A stretch of DNA of 64,000 nt from Granulosicoccus sp. (GTDB lineage: Bacteria; Pseudomonadota; Gammaproteobacteria; Granulosicoccales; Granulosicoccaceae): positions 1 through 64,000 of the forward strand of contig JALZUD010000004.1 of assembly GCA_023301725.1 (NCBI GenBank), in the 5' to 3' direction. The translations under genes and the position numbers were made by a program. Position 1 is the first letter of the stretch, and every line of letters starts with the position of its first letter. The notes beneath the pieces were generated by a model that saw only the letters and a program-made list of their open reading frames with translations, searched no databases and was not told the origin of the DNA. Of the stretch, positions 29,695-39,063 are shown one piece after another.

Positions 29695-30306
29695 TTATTC
29701 TAAGTTCCAGGTGAACCACTCAGCCAGATAACCATTGATGTACAGTTGCTGAACAATATGAACCCCCTTAGAGTTTTCTCTCACTTGCGTGGAAGTTTCT
29801 CTAATATTTGTAAATTGACCACCACGCAAATTTTTACTGGTGTGTCTATGTTTAGCATTGACGGCTAAGCTTTTATCGGCACTGGAGATAGCATCCAAGC
29901 CGGACAAAGGCAGGCGGACCTCTGAGCGTCTGGAAGAACGATCATCGCTATCATGTTCCCAGGCTTGAATAACAATTTCGTTGAAACGATTAACCTGAGT
30001 GGGTCGAATCTCTTTAATTGAAAACTGGTGGGTTTCTGCGCGCAATTCGGACACCCCAAAACACTGCGTTCTGGTGCCTTCGCCGTGTTTGAATCTACTT
30101 GAACTCAAATCATCTAGCAGGCGTTTATCAGCGCGGCTTAAAGACTTCAGATCTGCATGTTTTTCGTGGTCCAGATCATAGTAATCATCGCCCATCAACT
30201 GAAGATTTGGCGATATTGCCCCGCAGTAATCAGCCAGCGCGGGAGTTGTAAAGCCGAGCGACACAGATACGATAGCCAGCCATACAAATTTTTTAGAAAT
30301 TTTCAT
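29695..30306 (-). CDS. Secreted protein of unknown function
   Basis: Not recognised. The 203-residue product has a clear Sec signal peptide (FVWLAIVSVSLGFTTPALA, cleavage near residue 25). The mature part is hydrophilic and rich in charged residues and Ser, with two Cys (one just after the signal, one near residue 82) that could form a disulfide. The C-terminal part has a beta-rich look (GVHIVQQLYINGYLAEWFTW). It is transcribed alone, convergent with the aldo/keto reductase, so it is probably not part of that operon. Confidence 0.6.
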   Translation of the reverse strand: MKISKKFVWLAIVSVSLGFTTPALADYCGAISPNLQLMGDDYYDLDHEKHADLKSLSRADKRLLDDLSSSRFKHGEGTRTQCFGVSELRAETHQFSIKEIRPTQVNRFNEIVIQAWEHDSDDRSSRRSEVRLPLSGLDAISSADKSLAVNAKHRHTSKNLRGGQFTNIRETSTQVRENSKGVHIVQQLYINGYLAEWFTWNLE

Positions 30307-30592
30307 GTTGTTGAGCTTTATTTGCCAGCGGTTAAATTAGTGAATTTCTACCGGCAGGTGGGATTTGATCGGCTGAAAGTGTGCGCTGGGTCAATGCTTG
30401 AAGGTGTTTGCTCGAATTTGTGAGAACTGATGGGCTGTTTTTCTCTTTAGAAATACAGAAGGCACTAATGACTGAATTGATGTTGAATTCAGCATTCGTT
30501 ATCATGAAAAGTGTTACAGAAATGTGGGTTATTTGTGTATTGTTGAAGGTAGTGAGTGCGCAGCGTCAACAATAGGGATATCCAACGGTGTT

Positions 30593-31183
30593 ATGGCATT
30601 AAAACGAACATTTATCGAACAGGAGCAGGAAGCAAAACGAGTTGCTGAGGTGGCCATACAGCGCATGCGCACAGGTGCTGTAGTGACAGAGCATCGTTCT
30701 GATCTGCGCAGCCGGTGGTTCAAACTTTTCATTGGTCTTTCACTGTTTATGGGGCTGATTGCATTAGGTTCTTTGGATTTTGTCAATCAGACGCCGGGAT
30801 CTTCGGTGACTGATGAGGGTGTTCTTGTTGTGACATTGAAGCAGGATCGTCAGGGTCACTACTTTGCAATGGGCAAGATCAATAACGAGCCCGTAAATTT
30901 TATGTTGGACACTGGTGCAACGTCCGTGGCTATTCCTGAATCATTGGCTTCACGCCTGCAGTTGCCTTACGGTCAGAGGATGCAAATTTCTACGGCAAAT
31001 GGAATCGTTACCGGTTATCGTACAAAACTGAGAGATGTATCCTTGGGGGGAATCGAAAAAACCCACGTTGAGGCAGCGATTGCGCCAGGATTAGCAGATA
31101 ATCACATTTTGCTAGGTATGAGCTTTCTGAAGTCGCTGGATATTCGGCAGTCTGGAGGGGTTATGGAGATATCTCTGCCCTGA
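30593..31183 (+). CDS. Membrane-anchored retropepsin-like aspartic protease (TIGR02281 type)
   Basis: Clan AA aspartic protease with one active-site motif per chain, probably working as a dimer. From the ATG at 30593 the product has 196 residues. It has a charged N-terminal segment, one transmembrane helix (LFIGLSLFMGLIALGSL), then a periplasmic domain with the catalytic NFMLDTGATSVAIPES and a C-terminal HILLGMSFLKSLDI flap-like motif. The frame is open to a GTG at 30524, but the extra residues are not family-like. Substrate unknown. Confidence 0.85.
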   Translation: MALKRTFIEQEQEAKRVAEVAIQRMRTGAVVTEHRSDLRSRWFKLFIGLSLFMGLIALGSLDFVNQTPGSSVTDEGVLVVTLKQDRQGHYFAMGKINNEPVNFMLDTGATSVAIPESLASRLQLPYGQRMQISTANGIVTGYRTKLRDVSLGGIEKTHVEAAIAPGLADNHILLGMSFLKSLDIRQSGGVMEISLP

Positions 31184-31361
31184 TGCCGCGCGATCGCTTG
31201 TTGGCATTAATTGCGCGCTTGCTTCAATAATACTCTGTGAACAAAACTGCGATAATACCGGCGGCGCTAGGTACTATACTTTCAACCTCGTCAATGTATA
31301 GGTCGGGCAGCGTAGTTTTATATCACTTACCCCAATACGGGCAATAACTGGAGAGCAGACC

Positions 31362-31682
31362 ATGTTTGTACATAACGACAATGTAGTTCTGGAAGATCTG
31401 GGCGATGGCATCAGCCGAAAAGTACTAGCTCATTCAGACAACATGATGTCTGTACAAGTCTATTTTGAAGAAGGTGCTGTGGGAGCAATGCACAATCACC
31501 CGCATGAGCAGATAACGTATGTGTTGTCGGGTGAATTCGAATTCACGATTGGTGATGAAACCAAAGTAGTAAAGACCGGTGACACCATGTACAAGGAACC
31601 CAACATTATGCATGGCTGTCGCTGCTTAAAGTCGGGTGTGCTTATCGATACCTTCACTCCCATGCGTCAGGATTTCACATAG
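31362..31682 (+). CDS. Small cupin-domain protein
   Basis: Single-domain cupin of 106 residues. Metal-binding motif 1 is seen in AMHNHPHEQITYVLSGEFEF (His, His, Glu) and motif 2 in YKEPNIMHGCRCL (His). This is the form of small RmlC-like cupins annotated as pectin-degradation or sugar-binding (KdgF-like) proteins. A GGAGA site 8 nt before the ATG supports the start. It stands alone. The substrate is unknown; KdgF-like uronate linearisation would need uronate genes, which are not seen here. Confidence 0.82.
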   Translation: MFVHNDNVVLEDLGDGISRKVLAHSDNMMSVQVYFEEGAVGAMHNHPHEQITYVLSGEFEFTIGDETKVVKTGDTMYKEPNIMHGCRCLKSGVLIDTFTPMRQDFT

Positions 31683-31765
31683 GACTTTACTTGGGGTTTC
31701 ACATAGGGATTTTTGGTAACAAATGGGTTACTGGCATGGGTTGATAAGGTATCGCTCCTTGTAGT

Positions 31766-33394
31766 TCAACCCTGACGCGCAATAGCCTCATCAAGCCATC
31801 CTGCTTGCATCTGTGGAACAGATGACAGAAGCAGGTCAGTGTAATCATCAAATGGTGGCTTGAGCACATCACTCTTAGTGCCGTATCGCACTACTTTGCC
31901 TTGGTGCATGATAGCAATGGAGTCGGCGATCGCTTTTACGGTGGTAAGATCATGAGTGATAAACAAATACGCGACGTTTTCGCGTGCTTGCAAATCAAGC
32001 AATAATTTGAGGATGCCATCGGCCACTAGAGGGTCCAGTGCACTAGTCACCTCGTCACAAATAATTAATCGAGGTTTGGCGGCTAGTGCTCGTGCAATAC
32101 ACACACGTTGTTTCTGTCCACCTGAGAGCTCTGCAGGGTAACGATCAGCGAAGCCTGTACCCATCTCTATAGAGTCCAGTAATTCGGCCACACGGTCGCG
32201 GCGCACCTTGCCACGCAGCTTGAAATAATAGGTGAGTGGTCTGCCAATGATGGTACCAACGGTGTGTCGCGGATTCATCGCCACATCTGCCATCTGATAG
32301 ATCATCTGGAGTTGTTGTAGCTCTTCGCGGCTGCGTTTTTTCAAGTAAGGGGGTAGTTGTTGGTTGTCAAAGGTGATGGTGCCGCTTTTCGGCGGCAACA
32401 GACCTGTGATAACACGCGCTAAAGTTGATTTCCCCGATCCCGATTCACCCACTATGGCTAGGGTCTGGCCAGCGCTGAGCTGCATCGATACGTCTTTTAA
32501 TACATTAATGTCGGTACCTGGGTAGGCGGCTGTTACCCCGTCAATAGTGAGCAATGGATTATCGCTAGGCATCTTTTGTTCATGCTCAATACCGCGAACA
32601 TTAACAAGCTCACGAGTGTATTGCTCTTTAGGGGCTTCGATAATGCTGCGCGTATCATCATACTCCACCGTCTTACCATTTCTCAACACCATGATTCTAT
32701 CGCTGACTTGAGCAACAACTGCTAGATCATGTGAGATGTAAAGTGCGGCCACACCGGTTTTCTTGATGGCTCTTTTTATCGCCGCCAGAACATCAATTTG
32801 TGTGGTGACATCCAGTGCTGTGGTGGGTTCGTCAAACACGATAAGGTCGGGTTCGGAGCACAGTGCCATAGCGGTCATAACACGTTGCAATTGTCCACCT
32901 GAAACCTGATGTGGATAACGATTGCCAATCGTTTCAGGGTTGGGTAAGCCTAGTGTGTCGAACAGTGCAATAGCTCGCGCCTGAGCGTCCTTACGAGAAG
33001 CGATGCGGTTAAGCACCGTGCTTTCAACCACTTGGTCGATCAATCTATGAGCCGGGTTAAAGCCTGCAGCCGCTGACTGCGAGACGTAGCACACTTGCAG
33101 CCCACGTATACGGCGCAACTCTTTGCGACTGGCATCGCTGATATCAACACCATTGAGTAGAACCTCTCCACCGCTGATGTGTACACCGCCACGTCCATAG
33201 GCCATCGCAGCAAGACCAATAGTGGATTTGCCGGCTCCTGATTCACCGATTAGTCCAAGCACTTGTCCTTTTTCAAGCGTGAATGACACATCGTCTACGA
33301 TGGTGATTTTATGTGGCTTTGCATCTGGCGGATACGCCATTGCAGATAGTTGCAGATGACGAACATCAAGTAGTACCGTGTCGCTATTGACCAC
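31766..33394 (-). CDS. Dipeptide/oligopeptide-type ABC transporter ATPase, two fused ATP-binding domains
   Basis: DppD and DppF-like ATPases fused in one chain. The first domain has GESGAGKST and VSGGQLQRVMTAMALCSEP, the second GESGSGKST and LSGGQKQRVCIARALAAKP, each with a Walker B (LIVFDEPTTALD, LIICDEVTSALD). The frame is open to 33508, inside the permease gene. I prefer the GTG at 33394, which follows a GGTGG site and overlaps the permease stop, giving 542 residues. It is the last gene of a binding protein-permease-permease-ATPase operon. Confidence 0.9.
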   Translation of the reverse strand: MVNSDTVLLDVRHLQLSAMAYPPDAKPHKITIVDDVSFTLEKGQVLGLIGESGAGKSTIGLAAMAYGRGGVHISGGEVLLNGVDISDASRKELRRIRGLQVCYVSQSAAAGFNPAHRLIDQVVESTVLNRIASRKDAQARAIALFDTLGLPNPETIGNRYPHQVSGGQLQRVMTAMALCSEPDLIVFDEPTTALDVTTQIDVLAAIKRAIKKTGVAALYISHDLAVVAQVSDRIMVLRNGKTVEYDDTRSIIEAPKEQYTRELVNVRGIEHEQKMPSDNPLLTIDGVTAAYPGTDINVLKDVSMQLSAGQTLAIVGESGSGKSTLARVITGLLPPKSGTITFDNQQLPPYLKKRSREELQQLQMIYQMADVAMNPRHTVGTIIGRPLTYYFKLRGKVRRDRVAELLDSIEMGTGFADRYPAELSGGQKQRVCIARALAAKPRLIICDEVTSALDPLVADGILKLLLDLQARENVAYLFITHDLTTVKAIADSIAIMHQGKVVRYGTKSDVLKPPFDDYTDLLLSSVPQMQAGWLDEAIARQG

Positions 33395-34208
33395 TTCGTC
33401 CACCCTTGAGATCGGTTGTTCGATTGAGTATCCAGTCAGCAATGAGATTGACTGAAATTGCCAATAGGGCAATGGCTCCTGCTGGAATAAGCGCTGCAGG
33501 AATGCCAAAAATAATGCCGTCTTTATTCTCTTTCACCATACCGCCCCAGTCAGCATCAGGGGGTTGTATGCCTAAGCCGAGAAACGACAACGCCGACAGG
33601 AACAGCACTTGAAAGATAAAGCGCAATCCCAGCTCAGCAATGAGTGGTGTTAAGGCATTGGGGAGTATTTCTCGAAACACAATCCAGACACGACCTTCGC
33701 CACGTAGTCGGGCGGCTTCGACGTATTCCATCACGTTAATATCGACCGCCACGGCTCGCGCTAATCGATAGACACGGGTGGAGTCAAGAATTCCCATAAC
33801 AAGGATGAGAGTAACCAAGTTGCCTGGCAACACAGACAACACCACCAATGCAAATATCAACGTAGGTATGGACATCAGCAAGTCGACGAAGCGAGACATC
33901 AGCAGGTCGAACCAACCACCGACCACTGCAGCCGTTAAACCCAGCAGAGTGCCCAATGAGAACGACAAGGCCGTGGCCATAAGGGCTATGAAGATGGTCG
34001 TGCGCGCACCGTAGATCATGCGCGATAGTAAGTCTCGCCCTAGGTTATCTGTGCCGAGCCAATACTGCGCAGATGAGGGTTCCCAAACACTTCCAACAGT
34101 TTCCCCCAATCCATGCGGAGCAATCCATGGCGCAAAAATGGCCGCCAATAAAAATAATGAGGTGAGCACGAGTCCTATGATGGCACTGAGCGGGATGTTT
34201 CTAAACAT
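33384..34208 (-). CDS. Dipeptide-type ABC transporter permease (DppC-like)
   Basis: Membrane permease of 274 residues with about six helices. It has an N-terminal RNIPLSAIIGLVLTSLFLLA helix and the family stretch WLGTDNLGRDLLSRMIYGAR. The EAA loop reads EAARLRGEGRVWIVFREILP. It lies 21 nt after the DppB-like gene and overlaps the ATPase start. It is the second permease of the importer. Confidence 0.93.
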   Translation of the reverse strand: MFRNIPLSAIIGLVLTSLFLLAAIFAPWIAPHGLGETVGSVWEPSSAQYWLGTDNLGRDLLSRMIYGARTTIFIALMATALSFSLGTLLGLTAAVVGGWFDLLMSRFVDLLMSIPTLIFALVVLSVLPGNLVTLILVMGILDSTRVYRLARAVAVDINVMEYVEAARLRGEGRVWIVFREILPNALTPLIAELGLRFIFQVLFLSALSFLGLGIQPPDADWGGMVKENKDGIIFGIPAALIPAGAIALLAISVNLIADWILNRTTDLKGGRSGQ

Positions 34209-34229
34209 GCTGGGTTTGCTGTTTGCCTG

Positions 34230-35183
34230 CTAGCGAGGGTGACGAATACGCGGATTAGCCACAATGGCAACAATATCAGCCACCATGTTTAATCCGATAT
34301 AGAACGCTGCGAAGATTAGACCACAGGCCTGTACCACAGGAACATCACGCTTGGATACATGGTCAACTAGATATTGGCCCATACCGGGATACACAAAAAT
34401 GACCTCTACAACCACAACACCAACCACCAGAAAAGCAAGGTTGAGCATCACCACATTCACGATTGGCGCAATGGCGTTAGGCAAGGCGTGTTTGGCGATC
34501 ACACGCAATGCTGATAGGCCTTTAAGCTCGGCAGTCTCTATGTATGCTGATTGCATTACGTTGAGTATGGTAGCGCGTGTCATACGCATCATGTGTGCGA
34601 GCACCACGAAGGTAAGTGTGGCTGCTGGAAGTGCCACTGCTGACAAGCGCTCAGTAAATGTCATTGACTCGTAGACAGTGGCCACGCTGGGGAACCATCC
34701 AAGTTTGACCGCTACAAAATAAATCAGTAGGTAGCCAATGAAAAACTCTGGTAGTGAAATAAGTGCCAGTGTTGTTCCAGAGATCAGTTTGTCTGGCCAT
34801 AAATTTTTGAACCGCACCGCCAGTAGTCCAAGAATTATCGCGAGCGGTACAGCCACTACAGCTGCAACAGAGGCCAGAAATACGGTGTTATAAAGACGTT
34901 TGCCTATAGCATCGGCGATGTCGCTACCATTGGTGAGCGCGGTGCCTAAATCTCCCTGGGCAATACCACCCAGCCAACTGAAATAGCGTGCTAGAGCGGG
35001 CTCGTTTAATCCCATATCGCGGCGCATATTGGCCAAGGCTTCAGGGGTAGCTGACTGACCCAGAATAGATTGCGCCACATCACCAGGCAATATTTCGGTG
35101 CCAGCGAAGATCAATGCTGACACGGCCAACAGTAGAAGCGCACTGATCGCCAAGCGTTTGATCAAAAGTGTGAGTATATACAT
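34230..35183 (-). CDS. Dipeptide-type ABC transporter permease (DppB-like)
   Basis: Membrane permease of 317 residues with six predicted helices. It has the DppB-type N-terminus (YILTLLIKRLAISALLLLAV) and ILPGDVAQSILGQSATPEAL, with an EAA loop ETAELKGLSALRVIAKHALP. It follows the binding-protein gene after 70 nt that include a strong stem-loop. Confidence 0.93.
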   Translation of the reverse strand: MYILTLLIKRLAISALLLLAVSALIFAGTEILPGDVAQSILGQSATPEALANMRRDMGLNEPALARYFSWLGGIAQGDLGTALTNGSDIADAIGKRLYNTVFLASVAAVVAVPLAIILGLLAVRFKNLWPDKLISGTTLALISLPEFFIGYLLIYFVAVKLGWFPSVATVYESMTFTERLSAVALPAATLTFVVLAHMMRMTRATILNVMQSAYIETAELKGLSALRVIAKHALPNAIAPIVNVVMLNLAFLVVGVVVVEVIFVYPGMGQYLVDHVSKRDVPVVQACGLIFAAFYIGLNMVADIVAIVANPRIRHPR

Positions 35184-35192
35184 GAGCGTATC

Positions 35193-35224
35193 TTTACCGC
35201 AGCAGCGCTACCTACTGCGGTAAA
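35193..35224 (-). promoter_or_regulatory. Intercistronic stem-loop between binding-protein and permease genes
   Basis: Ten-bp perfect arms, TTTACCGCAG (35193-35202) and CTGCGGTAAA (35215-35224), enclose a 12-nt loop. It sits after the binding-protein stop and before the permease start. Such hairpins often protect the upstream mRNA from decay, keeping the binding protein in excess. It could also be a partial terminator. Confidence 0.5.
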
Positions 35225-35253
35225 AAATGCCTTATTTTAAATGGCTTAGGCCC

Positions 35254-36840
35254 TTAGGCTTTTAACCAGCAACGAGAAAGTGCCTGTCCATTCATCATGG
35301 TCTGGTTGGCGTTTTGAGTCCAACCGTCAACTGTACTTGCTACACCTTCAACCCAGTCGTTGAACATGGGGCAAATCAAGCCTCCATCGTTATGCACAAT
35401 GGTACCCATGTCGGCATAGATCTGCTTACGTTTTGTTTCATCTAGCTCGCCACGTGCTGTGAGTAACATCTTGTCAAACTCTTCATTTTTGAAGCGCGTG
35501 TCGTTCCACTCAGCTGTTGAAAGATAGGCAGTGGAGTACATTTGGTCCTGTGTTGGGCGTCCGCCCCAGAACGATGTGCAGAACGGTTGCTTGTTCCATA
35601 CTTCAGACCAGTAACCGTCGCTAGGCTCACGCTTAACTTCCAGTTTGATTCCAGAGGCCGAGCAGCTCTGCTGAAACAACTGTGCCGCATCAACCGCTCC
35701 CGGGAAAGAGTTTTCAGATGTGCGCATAACCACAGAGCCGCTGTGCCCTGATTTTTTGTAGTGAAATGCTGCTTTCTCAGGATCATAGCTGCGTTGTTCA
35801 ACAGCATCTGAAAAATACGGATAGGCCGCATTGATAGGCATATCGTTACCCAATGAACCGTAGCCGAACAAAATCTTGTCCACCATTTCCTGGCGATTCA
35901 TGGCGTACTTGAGAGCAAGGCGTAGGTCGTTGTTTTCAAACGGTGCTGTGTCGGTGTGCATGATAAACACATAGTGACCACGACCCGGTGTTGATTTTAT
36001 TTCGACACCTGGTATACGTTCGACCAGTTCAACGATTTTCGGAGGTACACGTTCAATCATGTGTACTTGCCCAGATTGAAGCGCTGCAACACGCGCGGTG
36101 TCGTCATTGATAACCAGAATTTCTATTTGATCAGCGTGTCCACGATTAGGATGCCAGTCGTTTGCATTTTTTTCGTAGCCATGGCGTACACCAGGTTCAT
36201 TGACCACCATCTTGTAAGGGCCCGTGCCGATCGCCGCCGTTGGGTCGTCATTGCCACCATCGGGCTGAATCATCAGGTGGTAATCGGACATCAGGAACGG
36301 TAGATCAGCATTAGCGTCTTTAAGTCCGACTACCACGTTGTCGCCATCGATTTTTAGCGTGTCAATGCTGCGCATCACGCCTAACGCTCCAGACTTGGAT
36401 TCCTCACCAGAGTGGCGCTTCAGAGTGGCCACGACATCTTCAGGAGTCAGCGTTTTACCGTTATGGAACTCAACGCCCTTACGGATCTTGAAGGTCCATG
36501 TTTTGGCATCGGCAGATGCACCGTACTCTTCCGCGAGTCTGTGTTCGATACCGCCGTCATCAGCGATATCGACCAGTAGATCGCCCCATGAATGGTTATT
36601 GAATAAGGGTACAGCACTGGCTGCCAATGCCGGGTCGAGGCTATCCGTGGATCCACCACCAGAGCTGCCCAACTTTAGCAGACCCCCTTTGACAGGGTCT
36701 GCAGCCATAGCTGATGAGCTCAGTAAGCCGTTAGAAAAGGCTACGCTTGCGCCCATGGCAGCTGCGCGCTTCATGAATGTACGTCGGTCTAACTTACCGC
36801 TATTAACCAGTTTTCCTAAGTGCTGCAGAGAGTCTGTCAT
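35254..36840 (-). CDS. Dipeptide-type ABC transporter substrate-binding protein with Tat signal
   Basis: Family 5 extracellular solute-binding protein (SBP_bac_5), 528 residues. The N-terminus carries a twin-arginine signal (DRRTFMKRAAAMGASVAF, cleavage after AMA near residue 47), so the protein is probably exported folded. Typical family segments include EYGASADAKTWTFKIRKGVE, FHNGKTLTPEDVVATLKRH and AIGTGPYKMV. It begins the importer operon and is divergent from the CocE-type hydrolase gene, which may process the imported compound. The ligand is unknown; peptides, opines and other amides are all possible. Confidence 0.92.
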   Translation of the reverse strand: MTDSLQHLGKLVNSGKLDRRTFMKRAAAMGASVAFSNGLLSSSAMAADPVKGGLLKLGSSGGGSTDSLDPALAASAVPLFNNHSWGDLLVDIADDGGIEHRLAEEYGASADAKTWTFKIRKGVEFHNGKTLTPEDVVATLKRHSGEESKSGALGVMRSIDTLKIDGDNVVVGLKDANADLPFLMSDYHLMIQPDGGNDDPTAAIGTGPYKMVVNEPGVRHGYEKNANDWHPNRGHADQIEILVINDDTARVAALQSGQVHMIERVPPKIVELVERIPGVEIKSTPGRGHYVFIMHTDTAPFENNDLRLALKYAMNRQEMVDKILFGYGSLGNDMPINAAYPYFSDAVEQRSYDPEKAAFHYKKSGHSGSVVMRTSENSFPGAVDAAQLFQQSCSASGIKLEVKREPSDGYWSEVWNKQPFCTSFWGGRPTQDQMYSTAYLSTAEWNDTRFKNEEFDKMLLTARGELDETKRKQIYADMGTIVHNDGGLICPMFNDWVEGVASTVDGWTQNANQTMMNGQALSRCWLKA

Positions 36841-36926
36841 GGTGCAAATTCTTCCTTAGTGAGTTACTTTGATTAAAACCTAGTGGTACAAGGAAACGAT
36901 AATAAGCATCAAATTGCAAGCGTTTA

Positions 36927-38927
36927 ATGATAATTCACCCGCACATCGAGATTCCTCACCAGATTATCGTCATGTCAGATGGTTGCCAGCTATCGGCACG
37001 AATCTGGATGTCAGAGGATGCCCACGAGCGTCCAGTACCGGCAATCGTTGAGCATTTGCCTTACCGAAAACGCGACGGCACTATAGTGCGTGATCAATTG
37101 ACGCATCCTTGGTTTGCGGCCAACGGATACGTGAGTATTCGTGTTGACATGCGCGGAAATGGCGATTCGCAGGGTCTGATGCTCGATGAGTACATCCAAC
37201 AGGAGCTTGATGATGCCTGTCAGGTTATCGCATGGGCAGCCAAACAGCCGTTTTGCAATGGCGCTGTTGGCATGATGGGCATTTCTTGGGGCGGATTTAA
37301 CGCATTGCAGGTGGCTGCAATGCAACCACCAGCGTTAAAGGCCATTATCACGCTGTGTTCCACTGTTGATCGCTTCGCTGATGATATCCACTACAAAGGT
37401 GGCTGTTTGCTTGGAGAGAACATCGGCTGGGCGGCGAACATGCTGTCTTATTCGTCCCGACCACCCGATCCTGCGCTGGTGGGTGATCAATGGCAAGATC
37501 TGTGGATGCAGCGTTTGGAGAATATGCCGTTTCTTGCCTCTACTTGGTTGTCACATCAGCATCGAGATGATTACTGGAAGCATGGTTCTGTTTGTGAAGA
37601 CTATTCTTCCATAAAGGCGGCAGCGCTTTCGATCGGTGGTTGGCATGATGGGTATCGCAACACCATTAGTCATTTGGTGAGTAATCTTCAGTCGCCGGTA
37701 AAAGGCATTGTGGGGCCCTGGATTCACAAATACCCTCATTATGCGGCGCCACAACCTGCCATAGGTTTTTTGCAGGAAGCAAAGCGTTGGTGGGATCAAT
37801 GGCTTAAAGACGAGCAAACTGCTGTGCATGACGATGCTGCCTATCGTGTCTGGCTAATGGATAGTATTGCCCCCGCGCGATGGTTGCCGGAACGTCCCGG
37901 GCGTTGGATAGCAGAGAGTGATTGGCCATCTGATAATATTAAAATGCAAGAGTGGCACTTCAAAGAAAATGCCTGTCTTGATATACAGCCTGCCGATGAA
38001 AAGCTACACCTGGCAGTGAATAGCCGTCAGACTTGTGGGCAGGCAGGTGGTGAGTATTTTCCGTTTATGTTTGGCCCAGAATTACCTGATGAGCAATCAT
38101 TGGATGATGCTCAATCGATTGTTTTTGATTCCGAGTTGCTGCCTGCGACCCTTGATATAGTGGGTGCACCTGAGTTCAATTGCTCATTAACGTTGCAGGG
38201 AACATCAGGCAATTGTTGTGTACGCCTGTGCGATATCCGTCCTGATGGGCAAAGTGCATTGATAACCATGGGCGTGCTTAATTTGTCGCACCATCAGTCG
38301 TCTGAAGAACCGGCTCTATTGGCCGCGGGCCAACGTCTTGATGTGTCTTTTACTCTTGATCAGATCGCTTATCGTATACCTGCAGGGCATCGTCTCCGCG
38401 TGGCTATTTCCAGTGCTTACTGGCCTCTGATCTGGCCTTCTAAAGGGCAGGGTGGCTTTCACATTAGCGCCGGTGCGTTAAGTATTCCTTGCCGAAAAGG
38501 AACACTTGCTGATGAGAATGAATGCCACTTCGAAGTACCTGAATCAGCACCTGCGTGGCAAGCAACAGAGTTACGTTCATCATCTTCAACGCGCGAACTG
38601 GAGGTGGACCAGGCAACTGGTGTAATGCGTACGTTGGTTGTGAATGATTTTGGTGAAAACAAGGATGCAGATCATGGTTTAATTTCGGGCAGTAGTATGC
38701 GCGAATGCTGGTCTATACACCCAGATGATCCCTTGTCTGCAGAAGTGACTATCGATTGGCAGCAGAACGGTGGCCGTGATGATTGGCAGTGGTCAACATC
38801 CGTGGTTGTTACTCAGCATTGCGATGCAACGCATTTTCATATATCAGGGTATTTGCGGGCTATGGAAAACGATGAGCTGGTCTTTGAAGCAGAGTATGTT
38901 GACAGTATTCGCCGAGAGTTTGTGTAA
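36927..38927 (+). CDS. CocE/NonD family (peptidase S15-like) hydrolase
   Basis: Alpha/beta hydrolase of the X-Pro dipeptidyl-peptidase/cocaine esterase family. The 666-residue product has the oxyanion Tyr in EHLPYRKRDG (about 46), the nucleophile Ser120 in GMMGISWGGFNALQ, and the probable His in GPWIHKYPHY. A jelly-roll C-terminal domain follows (about 400-560). About 100 extra residues follow that domain. No signal peptide is seen, so it is probably cytoplasmic and may act on a substrate brought in by the divergent ABC importer. Esterase, amidase or peptidase activity cannot be decided from sequence. Confidence 0.88.
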   Translation: MIIHPHIEIPHQIIVMSDGCQLSARIWMSEDAHERPVPAIVEHLPYRKRDGTIVRDQLTHPWFAANGYVSIRVDMRGNGDSQGLMLDEYIQQELDDACQVIAWAAKQPFCNGAVGMMGISWGGFNALQVAAMQPPALKAIITLCSTVDRFADDIHYKGGCLLGENIGWAANMLSYSSRPPDPALVGDQWQDLWMQRLENMPFLASTWLSHQHRDDYWKHGSVCEDYSSIKAAALSIGGWHDGYRNTISHLVSNLQSPVKGIVGPWIHKYPHYAAPQPAIGFLQEAKRWWDQWLKDEQTAVHDDAAYRVWLMDSIAPARWLPERPGRWIAESDWPSDNIKMQEWHFKENACLDIQPADEKLHLAVNSRQTCGQAGGEYFPFMFGPELPDEQSLDDAQSIVFDSELLPATLDIVGAPEFNCSLTLQGTSGNCCVRLCDIRPDGQSALITMGVLNLSHHQSSEEPALLAAGQRLDVSFTLDQIAYRIPAGHRLRVAISSAYWPLIWPSKGQGGFHISAGALSIPCRKGTLADENECHFEVPESAPAWQATELRSSSSTRELEVDQATGVMRTLVVNDFGENKDADHGLISGSSMRECWSIHPDDPLSAEVTIDWQQNGGRDDWQWSTSVVVTQHCDATHFHISGYLRAMENDELVFEAEYVDSIRREFV

Positions 38928-38940
38928 GGTTTTTGTCGTG

Positions 38941-39031
38941 GTTGAGCCGCTCAGGTTGAGCCGCTCAGGTTGAGCCGCTCAGGTTGAGCCGCTCAGGTTG
39001 AGCCGCTCAGGTTGAGCCGCTCAGGTTGAGC
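38941..39031. repeat. 14-bp tandem repeat array of quasi-palindromes
   Basis: Six exact copies of GTTGAGCCGCTCAG (38941-39024) are followed by a 7-nt partial copy. Each unit contains TGAGC-C-GCTCA, a five-bp inverted repeat around one base. The array lies between two convergent genes, 13 nt after the CocE stop and 32 nt before the end of the esterase gene. Confidence 0.95.
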
Positions 39032-39063
39032 TTTCACATATCAATCGCGACGCGTCAAAGGCG

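Noticed and set aside
31673-31710. Duplicated TTTCACATAGG at the end of the cupin gene
   Set aside because: Only two short copies are present; too little to call a functional repeat.
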